DNA of 64,000 nt from Aeoliella sp052161615 (GTDB lineage Bacteria; Planctomycetota; Planctomycetia; Pirellulales; Lacipirellulaceae). Shown piece after piece: positions 8,961 to 16,882 of the stretch. The position numbers were made by a program, and so were the translations under genes. Every line of letters starts with the position of its first letter. The first letter of the stretch is position 1. Under the pieces are notes generated by a model. It was not told where the DNA came from, did no database searches, and worked only from the letters and a program-made list of their open reading frames with translations. The stretch is taken from positions 2,976,001 through 3,040,000 of the forward strand of contig NZ_CP197417.1 in assembly GCF_052161615.1 (NCBI RefSeq). Direction: 5' to 3'.

Positions 8961-10052
8961 ATGAGGAGTTTCGTTTTCAAGAGATTTGATTCAGTTACTC
9001 GGACAGGTTGCCTGGTAATGGTAGCCGCTGCGCTTTCACAAACGGTTGCGATCGCCGAGGTACCCGACGTCGCAGGATGGAATCTAGTGTGGCACGATGA
9101 GTTCGAGGGTACTGAATTGGATCAGTCCAAATGGGAGACGCTCGATCGCAGGGATAGCTACAACAACGAGAAGCAGTACTACCACCCCGACCAAGTCGTT
9201 GTGGCGGATGGAATGTTGCAGATCACGGCGATTGATCAGCCCAGGGACGGCAAAGATTATCAGTCAGGCATCATTACTTCGCGGGAAATCTTTGGGCCAG
9301 GCCGGTTCGAGGCTCGAGTTGATCTGCCAACTTCGCAGGGAATGTGGCCCGCCTTTTGGCTGAACGCCAACCATGTCCCGTGGCCCCGCGGTGGCGAGAT
9401 TGACATCTTGGAGAACCGCGGCAGTCAGCCGGGATTGACCAGCAGCGCCTACCATTGGCAAACAAATCCTGGCCCCTGCTGTGGCCAACACCAATACGTT
9501 TACGACGAGTACACGGCCGCGGACGCTGGGGAGCCAGTCGACTTCCATACGGGCTTTCATACATTCGCCGCGGAGTGGGACGATAGCCTGCTGCGGTTTT
9601 TCGTTAACGGAAATTTGTATTTCACCGTGACGGAGACTCCCAATCGCCCCATCTTCGAGACAGCCAAGAACATCATCGTCAATCTTGCCGTAGGCGGCGA
9701 TTTCGGCGGCGACCCGAACGGCACTACTATCTGGCCGCAGACCATGTATGTCGATTACGTTCGGTACTGGAACCGCCAAGATCCGCTCAAACTAACCGGC
9801 GACTATAACGGCGATGGCGTAGTTAACTTGGCTGATTACACGTTATGGCGAGATTCGCTGGGTGCAACAGGCCTCGGATTGGCGGCCGACGGATCAGGCA
9901 ATGGCGTCGTAGGTATCTCCGATTACCAATTGTGGGCTGAGAACTTCGGGAACATGTCCGCGAGTGTGGCCTCTCATCAGGTGCCCGAGCCAAACGCCCT
10001 ACTGTTGCTATGCTGCACAACAGTGGGCTGGATCTTCAATGTTCGTCGGTAG
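8961..10052 (+). CDS. GH16 endo-beta-glucanase with dockerin-like repeat and PEP-CTERM
   Basis: A 363-residue secreted glycoside hydrolase of family 16. The signal peptide ends near residue 32. The catalytic domain covers about residues 38-275, starting with WNLVWHDEFEG and carrying the GH16 signature GGEIDILENRG, where Glu146 is the expected nucleophile, Asp148 assists and Glu151 is the acid/base. Residues 283-335 form a dockerin-like pair (GDYNGDGVVNLADYTLWRD and a later DYQLWAENFG). The tail VPEPNALLLL plus RR is a PEP-CTERM sorting signal, so the enzyme is probably displayed on the outside of the cell. GH16 members of this type cleave beta-1,3 or mixed beta-1,3/1,4 glucans such as laminarin. 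The GH3 enzyme downstream would finish the oligomers. Confidence 0.93.
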   Translation: MRSFVFKRFDSVTRTGCLVMVAAALSQTVAIAEVPDVAGWNLVWHDEFEGTELDQSKWETLDRRDSYNNEKQYYHPDQVVVADGMLQITAIDQPRDGKDYQSGIITSREIFGPGRFEARVDLPTSQGMWPAFWLNANHVPWPRGGEIDILENRGSQPGLTSSAYHWQTNPGPCCGQHQYVYDEYTAADAGEPVDFHTGFHTFAAEWDDSLLRFFVNGNLYFTVTETPNRPIFETAKNIIVNLAVGGDFGGDPNGTTIWPQTMYVDYVRYWNRQDPLKLTGDYNGDGVVNLADYTLWRDSLGATGLGLAADGSGNGVVGISDYQLWAENFGNMSASVASHQVPEPNALLLLCCTTVGWIFNVRR

Positions 10053-10114
10053 CTAAGCACTTCGTCATAACGAGCGGGCAAAGCCTCGCTTCCCGCTGGT
10101 TAGAGATCTATAAG

Positions 10115-12508
10115 ATGGTACGTCCTCAATTCGTTGTTGCTGCGATCCTGCTGCTGTCGGGTTCGGCTGCGATTGCGCAGAGCACCGGTCCCGCGTCGCT
10201 GGCAAGTGAGTCGCCAACGGTGAGCGAATCCTCGGATATTGGTAAGGCTGCCATTCGGTTCGACTTGGTGGCCGGAGATGTCGCGCACCGTATCGACCAC
10301 TTGCTGAGAGAGATGACACTGGAAGAGAAAATCGGACAGCTCGTACAGGTCTATCCCGAAGGTGACAAGTTAACCGACGAATTACGAGCCAAGATTCGTA
10401 GCGGCCACGTAGGCTCAATATTCTATCCCGGCGATGGAGAAGTAATTCGCCAGGCACAAGCGATCGCCCGCGACGAGTCGCGGCTTGGAATACCGCTGAT
10501 CGTTGCTCGGGACGTGGTGCATGGCTTTCATACAATCTTCCCAATTCCATTGGGGCAGGCCGCGAGCTGGAACCCTGAATTGGTCCAACAAGCTGCTGAG
10601 TTTGCAACGACCGAAGCCAAAGCAGAAGGCATCGCCTGGACCTTCGCACCCATGGTAGATATCTGCCGCGACCCTCGCTGGGGACGCGTCGCCGAAACTT
10701 TGGGCGAAGACCCGATGCTCGCAAGCGAACTGGCCGTTGCAATGGTGCGTGGTTTTCAGCAGGAGAAAGACGGGCACTTAAATGGCATGGCTGCTTGTGC
10801 CAAGCACTTCGCGGCCTACGGTCTGGCTGAGGGTGGACGGGATTACAACCGGGCAAGTCTATCGCAGACAGATCTACACAACGTGTACCTTCCCCCGTTC
10901 CGCGCTTCAATCGATGCCGGTTGTCGAAGCTTGATGACGACCTTCAGCGAAGTGAATGGTGTGCCTGGTACGGCGCATGACGAGCTTATCAATGACGTAG
11001 CCAAAACCCATTGGCGATTTGGGGGCGTGGTTGTTAGCGATTGGGCCTCGATCAGCGAAATGGTGAACCACGGTTTTGTGCCGGACAACGCGATGGCCGC
11101 AAAGGCCGCGATCGCAGCCGGCGTAGACATGGACATGTGCAGCCCTGCCTTCGCCGGACACCTCAAAGCGTTAGTCCAGTCTGGCGAGGTACCCGAAAAA
11201 CTCGTAGATGACGCCGTACGTAGAGTCTTGCGGCTAAAGGTCGAGCTGCAGCCCGCATCACCGGTCGCGATGCCGAAAGTGGCGGCAACAGGCGACATCT
11301 ATTCAACTGCCCGCCAGTTGGCCGAGCAGAGCTTGGTATTGCTAAAGAATAACGGAGTACTGCCGTTAGACCAGCAACAGCTGAAGCGGCTCGCAGTGGT
11401 CGGTCCCTTGGCCGACGAGCCGGTAGAGCAGCTTGGGTGCTGGTCATTAGACGGGAATAGTGAAGCGAGCATTACGCCGCTCCAACATTTACGCAGCGTG
11501 CTAGAGGGCAAGGTACAGATAAACTACGCGCGTGGTGCAAAGAATAGTTTTGCAACGAACGACTCACTGATCGCGGAGGCCGTTAGGGCGGCGGAAGAGT
11601 CGGATGCTGTGTTGCTGCTGGTAGGTGAGGATGCCGTACTGAGTGGCGAAGCCCGCAGTCGCTCGACCCTTGAGCTTCCTGGTGTCCAATCTAAATTAGT
11701 CGCCGAGTTATCTGCCACCGGCAAGCCTGTGGTAATGGTCGTACTCGCTGGACGTCCGCTCGCGATTGCCGACGAGGTCGAAGCTGTCGACGCGGTACTC
11801 TACGCTTGGCATCCGGGCACAATGGCGGGACCGGCGATTGCTGACGTTGTGCTAGGCAAATCCGCCCCTTCCGGCAAACTGCCGATCACGTTTCCCCGTG
11901 CCGTCGGCCAAGTTCCGCTCTATTACAGTCACCCCAAGACTGGTCGCCCCGCGCCCGACGACTACATGCCGCTCACCCACGTGGATGAAGAGGATCTGCC
12001 GGAGGAGTTCCAGTACCGTTCGCACTATTTAGACATCAAGCACACGCCTTTGTTCCCCTTTGGATTCGGACTTTCCTATGCCACGTTCGAGTATACCGAG
12101 CTGGAACTCTCGTCCGCCAAACTGAGACCCTCGGACGTATTGAGCTTGCGCGTTAGGCTGCAGAATACTGGCGAGGTAGCGGCCACCGAAGTCTCTCAGC
12201 TATATGTTCGCGACCGCACGGCAAGCATCGTCAGGCCGGTGCGCGAGCTGAAGGCTTTCCGCCGTACGCAGTTGGAGCCCGGTGAATCGGCTGTGCTGGA
12301 GTTCGCTGTCCCAGTGGCGAAACTTGGCTTCTTTGATAACGACGGGGAATACTTGGTGGAGCCTGGCACGTTCGATGTGTGGGTTGGTACCGATTCGACT
12401 GCCCCACTTGGAGCGGAATTCGAGGTTTTCAGTAACACGCCATCCAAGGTCAGGCACGAGATCGCATTGCCCAGTTCGAGGGGCTCCGAAGCTTCGAAGC
12501 CTAGATAG
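10115..12508 (+). CDS. GH3 beta-glucosidase
   Basis: A 797-residue exported glycoside hydrolase of family 3. The signal peptide is residues 1-22 (FVVAAILLLSGSAAIAQ). The N-terminal TIM barrel has GRVAETLGEDP near residue 191, the substrate-binding KH at 230-231 and the nucleophile Asp309 within VVVSDW. The second alpha/beta domain carries SGEARSRSTLELPG, whose glutamate is the expected acid/base, and a C-terminal fibronectin III-like domain follows a PFGFGLSYATF motif. Length matches bacterial BglX-type enzymes. It releases glucose from short beta-glucan chains, complementing the GH16 enzyme 62 bases upstream. ATG 10115 is preferred over an upstream frame start at 10010 because the signal peptide begins there. 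No PEP-CTERM is present, so it is probably periplasmic. Confidence 0.94.
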   Translation: MVRPQFVVAAILLLSGSAAIAQSTGPASLASESPTVSESSDIGKAAIRFDLVAGDVAHRIDHLLREMTLEEKIGQLVQVYPEGDKLTDELRAKIRSGHVGSIFYPGDGEVIRQAQAIARDESRLGIPLIVARDVVHGFHTIFPIPLGQAASWNPELVQQAAEFATTEAKAEGIAWTFAPMVDICRDPRWGRVAETLGEDPMLASELAVAMVRGFQQEKDGHLNGMAACAKHFAAYGLAEGGRDYNRASLSQTDLHNVYLPPFRASIDAGCRSLMTTFSEVNGVPGTAHDELINDVAKTHWRFGGVVVSDWASISEMVNHGFVPDNAMAAKAAIAAGVDMDMCSPAFAGHLKALVQSGEVPEKLVDDAVRRVLRLKVELQPASPVAMPKVAATGDIYSTARQLAEQSLVLLKNNGVLPLDQQQLKRLAVVGPLADEPVEQLGCWSLDGNSEASITPLQHLRSVLEGKVQINYARGAKNSFATNDSLIAEAVRAAEESDAVLLLVGEDAVLSGEARSRSTLELPGVQSKLVAELSATGKPVVMVVLAGRPLAIADEVEAVDAVLYAWHPGTMAGPAIADVVLGKSAPSGKLPITFPRAVGQVPLYYSHPKTGRPAPDDYMPLTHVDEEDLPEEFQYRSHYLDIKHTPLFPFGFGLSYATFEYTELELSSAKLRPSDVLSLRVRLQNTGEVAATEVSQLYVRDRTASIVRPVRELKAFRRTQLEPGESAVLEFAVPVAKLGFFDNDGEYLVEPGTFDVWVGTDSTAPLGAEFEVFSNTPSKVRHEIALPSSRGSEASKPR

Positions 12509-12780
12509 CAGCCAGCAGTTACGTAGTGGGCGGAATCTGAACCTCTGCAATTCGGGAAGTCGTTATTGCAACCGATCGCCTGATTCTGTCGGGAAAGGGT
12601 GAATCGACGGGACCGTTCGGATTTGGCGTCATTCTCCAAAACCCGTCATCCTCCAAAACAAAGTCGGGCGCTAGAAGACGCTTGCTGAGCATTCCATGAC
12701 AACTTCAATCCTGTCGCCCGAATTTAAGGCTTTGCCACCCAGTTGTCGGCTGAATGCTTTGCATTGACCCTATCGCGAGA
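12509..12780. other. Intergenic, boundary between glucan locus and mobile DNA
   Basis: No gene or clear terminator was recognised. Chromosomal-looking coding sequence ends at 12508 and mobile-element debris begins shortly after. Confidence 0.35.
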
Positions 12781-12827
12781 CTGCTCTTCGGAACCAGGAG
12801 TTGGCGGTTCGAGTCCCTCCGAGCGTG
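12781..12827 (+). pseudogene. 3' half of a tRNA (Arg-TCG-like), possible old attachment site
   Basis: The order matches the second half of a tRNA: stem CTGCT, loop CTTCGGA (anticodon TCG), stem ACCAG with one mismatch, a five-base variable loop, GGCGG, T-loop TTCGAGT, then CCCTC and CGAGCGT. The D-arm and 5' acceptor strand are not present upstream, and the T-stem has mismatches. A 3' tRNA fragment beside an integrase remnant (about 13150) is what site-specific integration into a tRNA gene leaves behind. It could also be a decayed tRNA unrelated to integration. Confidence 0.4.
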
Positions 12828-13026
12828 CTTCTCATCTGGCAGGGACTTTCGTCATTGTTCTGCCGCAGGTAATCCTAGGCAAGTTGCCTTAACAACACCA
12901 TCGCATCGCACGCTACAGGGAGCTCGCCGGTCCCACCACAGCTGCGTTTGACCTGCCCTCTTCAACCGAGTCCCACGTCAGGAGCGATAATCTTGGTGTT
13001 TGGACGCAACTTGAAGGAGGGTTCCT

Positions 13027-13149
13027 ATGCCCCGAGGTCAGAACTTCAAAGCGGCAGAGATCATTGCCATGCTGCGTGAAGCGGAGGTCGAATTAGCGCG
13101 AGGCGAGAAGGTGCCAGAGGTTTGTAAGCAGATCGGTGTGACCGAGAGT
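13027..13149 (+). pseudogene. IS3-family orfA transposase fragment
   Basis: About 41 codons after a strong GGAGG at 13015-13019 read MPRGQNFKAAEIIAMLREAE, then VELARGEKVPEVCKQIGVTE, the N-terminal helix-turn-helix of IS3-family orfA proteins. The usual continuation (YYRWRKEYGG) is absent; the frame runs instead into recombinase sequence. The rest of orfA and all of orfB (the DDE catalytic part) are missing. Confidence 0.75.
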
Positions 13150-13400
13150 ACGGTGACGACCGAAGAACTCACACGGTTGCTAGACGTTGCGCGCTGGCGA
13201 CCGCTGGCCGAGCGCGGACGCGAAACGGTCCCCGTTGGAAAACCCTACAGGTCGCGCCACTTGGAAGCTTGCACCGCTGACCTACAGAACGCTCTCCGAG
13301 GCCGTTAGCCGCGCGCGGACGAAGCTGGCTGACAAACCGCAAGACTTAAAGCGGTGGGGCGTGAACGGGCCCTTATCTACAAGACGCTAGACTTTGTCCC
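13150..13400 (+). pseudogene. Tyrosine recombinase fragment with frameshifts
   Basis: Three overlapping frames together recall a planctomycete site-specific integrase: EELTRLLDVARWRPLAERGR in one frame, then WKLAPLTYRTLSEA in the next, then GRERALIYKTL in the third, which in intact relatives precedes the catalytic TGLRKGEL. The catalytic part is missing. The fragment is joined directly to the IS3 orfA piece, so one broke into the other. With the tRNA 3' half at 12781-12827 it suggests an older integrative element independent of the one ending at 23.8 kb. Confidence 0.55.
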
Positions 13401-13479
13401 AAAACTGGCATTTTGAACGGATGGAGTAATCGGCGATGCTTGACAGGGTTTTCAATTTTCTGCTAAGGAAGCTTTGTCG

Positions 13480-13767
13480 ATGTCTCGTTTGCCACTCACG
13501 GATGAGGAATGGGAATTGATCGCTGAGGTGTTTCCGGAACCGGCTCCCACTGGCCGACCTCGCCGCGACCCAGGCCAAGTGCTCGATGGCATTTTGTGGG
13601 TGTTGCGGACCGGTTCGCCATGGCGCGATGCTCCCGAAGAGTTCGGCACCTGGAAGACATGCTGCAGGATGTTCGACACGTGGAACGCGGAGGGTACGCT
13701 GGCAGAGATCCTCCATCGGCTGCAAGCGGCGTTTGCACGGTCTGGACACGGCCGCGAGTTGGGCTGA
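13480..13767 (+). pseudogene. IS5-family orfA (DUF4096-type) transposase, truncated element
   Basis: A 95-residue frame from ATG 13480 (AAGGA at 13466-13470) reads SRLPLTDEEWELIAEVFPEP, then GRPRRDPGQVLDGILWVLRT and GSPWRDAPEEFGTWKTC, the complete N-terminal DUF4096 part of an IS5-group transposase. The DDE-containing second part is not found downstream; only about 60 unrelated bases separate the stop from a dispersed repeat. Without orfB it cannot move on its own. It is a different subtype from the two IS5 relics at 1.3-3.3 kb. Confidence 0.75.
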
Positions 13768-13819
13768 GCCTCCAACGTCGAGGTCAGATCAACCACCATC
13801 TTGGGTGGATTTGCAGAAC

Positions 13820-13965
13820 GGCGTGTGGTGCGAACGACCTCTGCAACTAAGCATCTGTGGATCGGGCAGGAAACAAGGTCCTTTCGTCGGCAGCCCTATA
13901 ACCTGCGTCGGCCGTAAACGCCGACGCAGGTCGGAACCGCCCGTTTCTGTCCTAGGGATAGCCTT
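13820..13965. repeat. Dispersed repeat, copy B, with 11-bp perfect hairpin
   Basis: Positions 13820-13922 align with 2320-2421. Here the AACCTGCGTCGG block is followed by a nine-base loop and a perfect complement: ACCTGCGTCGG at 13901-13911 pairs with CCGACGCAGGT at 13921-13931. Copy A lacks the second arm. Downstream, TCCTAGGGATAGCC (about 13939-13952) resembles the IS terminus at 1800-1815. The whole is probably the end of another IS5-related element. Confidence 0.5.
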
Positions 13966-14672
13966 AAAACAAGCCCCCAAGAAAAATCAATTTTGGCGAC
14001 GTCCGTTTGGCTGACCGATCGGGTACTATCGCTATATCTCTTCCGTCAAAAGGTGGGGGGAATCGCTATCCCCCGCTTGCTCTCTTGTAGGCCCGCCCGC
14101 ATCCACTGCCCTCTGCTCGTGATCGTGGCATCTTGACGAGCTAGGCCCTTTTGCCGACGCCATGCCCAAGTTCTGGACCCCACCCCCTACCTAATTTCGC
14201 GAAAATTCCTGCACGGGGAACGAGCGGTCTTTGACTAAACGCTGTACCAGAATTTCGGCCCCCCCGGCTCCTACATAACGCCGCGAGATGGGTACATCCT
14301 TCTTGAAATGGCCGGACTGCAGCAACCCAAGACAGTCGCATGGTCCAGTTCGATTCCTCGTTCGTTGCTGGCGCGGGTGACGTGAGCGACTTTAGAATAT
14401 TCCGAATCTTTCTGATGATATGCTCTGTTCGGTTTAGGGGTTCGTAGTGCACTCTGGTTTGTTGGGTTTAGAGGAATGTTCGGAGTTCCACTACGATCGT
14501 GGCAGACGATGATTTACGTGGGAAAACGATGTGCCATGCGGAACTGGGTCCTAGAGGAAGGCATAGCCTGCCCAAACGCTAGGTTCAAGTGGTTTTAACA
14601 CATCGTTTCTCGAGACCGACCAACCACAAACGGAGGCGCGCTACATGAAAAACACACGACTAGGAATGTATT
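13966..14672. other. No convincing gene
   Basis: About 700 bases without a recognisable protein. A G-run/C-run palindrome (GGGGG, nine bases, CCCCC) lies at about 14056-14074. The stretch may contain the left boundary of the integrative element, but no copy of the tRNA-Lys 3' end was found in it. Confidence 0.35.
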
Positions 14673-15566
14673 ATGAGCATTTGTCTGCCCACGGTGAGTT
14701 GTACGTCCAAGTTTGACTACGAGCGAGTATACGAACTCTACAAGGAAACGAAGCAATCGCGCGGGAGACGCAATGAGCTGTGCATCGCGCTAATGCCCTG
14801 CTTGAAATGGCTCGCCGATGATGTGCTTCACAAAGTCGGGGCGCGTGAAAAATGGGTGAAGGCTTGGAGCGACGAACTAGAAGCGGTAGGCGCCGTCCAG
14901 TTAATAAGACTTGTCGACAGCCGCCTAGACCGTCATGACATCGATTCGGGGGAATATCTGCTTGATTCGATTTCGTTAGGTATCAAGAGCGCTATGGAGG
15001 ACGCCTATCGTCGACGATTTGCGTCACCGCAGCCCTCGGCCGCTGCTATTCAGAAGCGAGTCGCGCGCGGAGAGCCCGCCTACAAGCCTTGGGACCGTCG
15101 TTGCGATTCCTTAAGCCAGCGAATCGACGTCGATGGGCCGACGTTGGGCGATAGACTACGCTCTCGCAATCTCAGCGAGCGGGGGTCACGGGCAGAGTTG
15201 CTACACGAAACCATCGTGACACTTTATTGCCTTGCGAACCACAAGAGTCGGCCAATTGTTAAAGAGCTTTTTGGAATCTCAGGACGCACAGTTACGGGAG
15301 GCGAGCATCACCTCATCCTCAGCGGCAACAAACCAAAGAAATTCGCGAAAATCGCTGAACAATTGGGCTTACCCTGTCCAACTGTAAAGTCTCAGTGGTA
15401 CTCCTACCGGGATCATGTCATCAACGTCATTGGTCCAGGCGGGCGCGGACAGGATAGCAGGCGTAGAAGTTCTAAGTCGGCCGATTACCATTGGTCTGAA
15501 TGGGACGTCGACAAAATAGTTGCCGTCCGAGCCATGGCCTCAAACAGTCCTCCTATCGCGGACTAA
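14673..15566 (+). CDS. Unrecognised element-borne protein, weakly sigma-factor-like
   Basis: A 297-residue protein I do not recognise. The start at ATG 14673 is preceded by AGGA. Residues about 20-50 (RRNELCIALMPCLKWLADDV) recall the R-N-E-L...P-L-V...I-A helix at the front of sigma-70 region 2, and residues about 220-250 (KKFAKIAEQLGLPCPTVKSQ followed by WYSYRDHVIN) look like a C-terminal helix-turn-helix of the region 4 kind. The middle is basic and arginine-rich. A sigma-like or other DNA-binding regulator fits its place at the head of the element, but the resemblance is weak. It ends just before a hairpin at 15581-15609 and stands alone. Confidence 0.65.
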   Translation: MSICLPTVSCTSKFDYERVYELYKETKQSRGRRNELCIALMPCLKWLADDVLHKVGAREKWVKAWSDELEAVGAVQLIRLVDSRLDRHDIDSGEYLLDSISLGIKSAMEDAYRRRFASPQPSAAAIQKRVARGEPAYKPWDRRCDSLSQRIDVDGPTLGDRLRSRNLSERGSRAELLHETIVTLYCLANHKSRPIVKELFGISGRTVTGGEHHLILSGNKPKKFAKIAEQLGLPCPTVKSQWYSYRDHVINVIGPGGRGQDSRRRSSKSADYHWSEWDVDKIVAVRAMASNSPPIAD

Positions 15567-15580
15567 TACAAACCCGGGGT

Positions 15581-15609
15581 ATGCTCGCAGGGGGTACCTC
15601 TGCGAGCAT
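15581..15609 (+). terminator. Hairpin after the 297-residue gene
   Basis: A perfect 10-bp stem, ATGCTCGCAG at 15581-15590 and CTGCGAGCAT at 15600-15609, encloses a nine-base loop 14 bases after the stop codon. There is no T-tract, so termination efficiency is uncertain. Confidence 0.55.
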
Positions 15610-16577
15610 GATCCCTGGAAAATCCTCCCTTGTACTGGGAGTATCGAGGATCGGTCAGTCGATTCGGGACGGTACCCGCCGTGGAATATGCATCCATTTC
15701 CTGCAATGGGCCCGACAACGAAGTTTATCGCTCACTTGGCGATGGTCCAGCGTGTGATGCGTGCGAGACTGGTCGCGGACGGTCTGTACCTTCGCAAGAC
15801 GCTGCTAACCGTGCGACAGTCTACAAATGACTATCGGTTCTTCGTAAGACCTAAGGGGAACGATAGCCCGCACGAGACATCCAAACTGTAACGGGTCTTC
15901 GACTTATTTAAGCGTGGCAAAATATCTCGGACATCTATGTCAAATCGCGAAGCCCAAGCGGAATGGACATTAGCCGCATATCGCCGAGACTCCATTCTTC
16001 CCTGGCGGAATTCCGCAGGGCACCGAATTCTAAGGCGAAGAATTCGCTGAAAACCAGTTAGCTGGAGTGCCAGGGTGGAAGTATCTTTGCTCGTATCCTG
16101 TGCAGTGAGGGCTTATGACTAGGCCGGCTGACGGATGTCCTTGGGCGAATACATAGGGCGGACCTGGATCTAACCCACACCCACATTTTTACGGTGCCGG
16201 AATACAGGTGGAATAGCCTGGATTCCATCAAACGTGCCGACCTCAGACGACGGTCGATTGGACCTTTTGTGGACCGGGGCCACGGCCGCTACAGAATGCG
16301 GGCAGCCGCAGTAGCGTCCAAGAAGTCGACTTCGGGCGATCTAAAAAAAGTCGGATTTTTCTAGAATTGTCTCATCGAAATGGGCCTAAGTACGCATAGG
16401 TATAAGTAGGCGGGAGTAGCCTCCTCAATGCAGGATTAGCCCCAGCTTCTTTACCGAGGTTTCAACGACTGTCCTGCTACGCCGGATTCGGCAAGCTCGT
16501 ATTGGTAGTCCTGGTGGCTACCCCTCTATCGGTCCGGCTAATTGCCTCATCGCGGGCAGATTTGGTAACGGAATTTA
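15610..16577. other. Long non-coding stretch upstream of the replication genes
   Basis: Nearly 1 kb with no frame resembling a protein and no ribosome-binding site before a plausible start. A small open frame around 15520-15891 has no recognisable features. The stretch may hold regulatory or cis-acting sequences of the element, or decayed genes. Confidence 0.35.
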
Positions 16578-16765
16578 CCCGTCACCTGTCATTGAACTGA
16601 TTGGAGGTCTTTTACCTATATATACTCTTATTATTATTTTTATAATTATTTTTAAAAATAAACTAACTAAATAATAGACTGACAGACTGACAGTAAAAAA
16701 CACCCTTAAAAACAAGTAGTTTTCTCCAAACCAACTGTCAGGTCATCTCATTCAATGACCTGACA
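16578..16765. other. AT-rich, repeat-bearing candidate replication origin
   Basis: Positions 16618-16676 are almost pure A/T. Immediately after it lies a direct repeat, GACTGACA twice at 16677-16692, and then a perfect inverted repeat, TGTCAGGTCAT at 16736-16746 with ATGACCTGACA at 16755-16765. A further CTGTCA occurs at 16586-16591. Short repeats of one core (TGACAG/CTGTCA) around an AT-rich unwinding stretch directly before a primase-helicase gene is the layout of an iteron-like origin. The inverted repeat could instead be an operator for the primase gene. Confidence 0.5.
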
Positions 16766-16882
16766 AATGAGGGGCATAATTCCCCCCATCTCCCCGCCGG
16801 CCCACTCTGGGTCGGCCATCTTCCGCGGTGCAACCAACCGGTCTGCCCCGCCTTCTTCATTCCTTTCTAAAGGACCGTGTTG

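Noticed and set aside
13901..13931. Possible integron attC site
   Set aside because: The palindrome is perfect and short with a nine-base loop; the R''/R' core boxes (RYYYAAC and GTTRRRY) and bulged bases of attC are missing, and no integron integrase is near.
14056..14074. G-run/C-run palindrome as a terminator or RNA gene
   Set aside because: It is short, has no adjoining gene or T-tract, and could be chance.
15520..15891. A 123-codon plus-strand frame overlapping the end of the 297-residue gene
   Set aside because: It crosses the hairpin at 15581-15609, has no ribosome-binding site, and shows no recognisable sequence.
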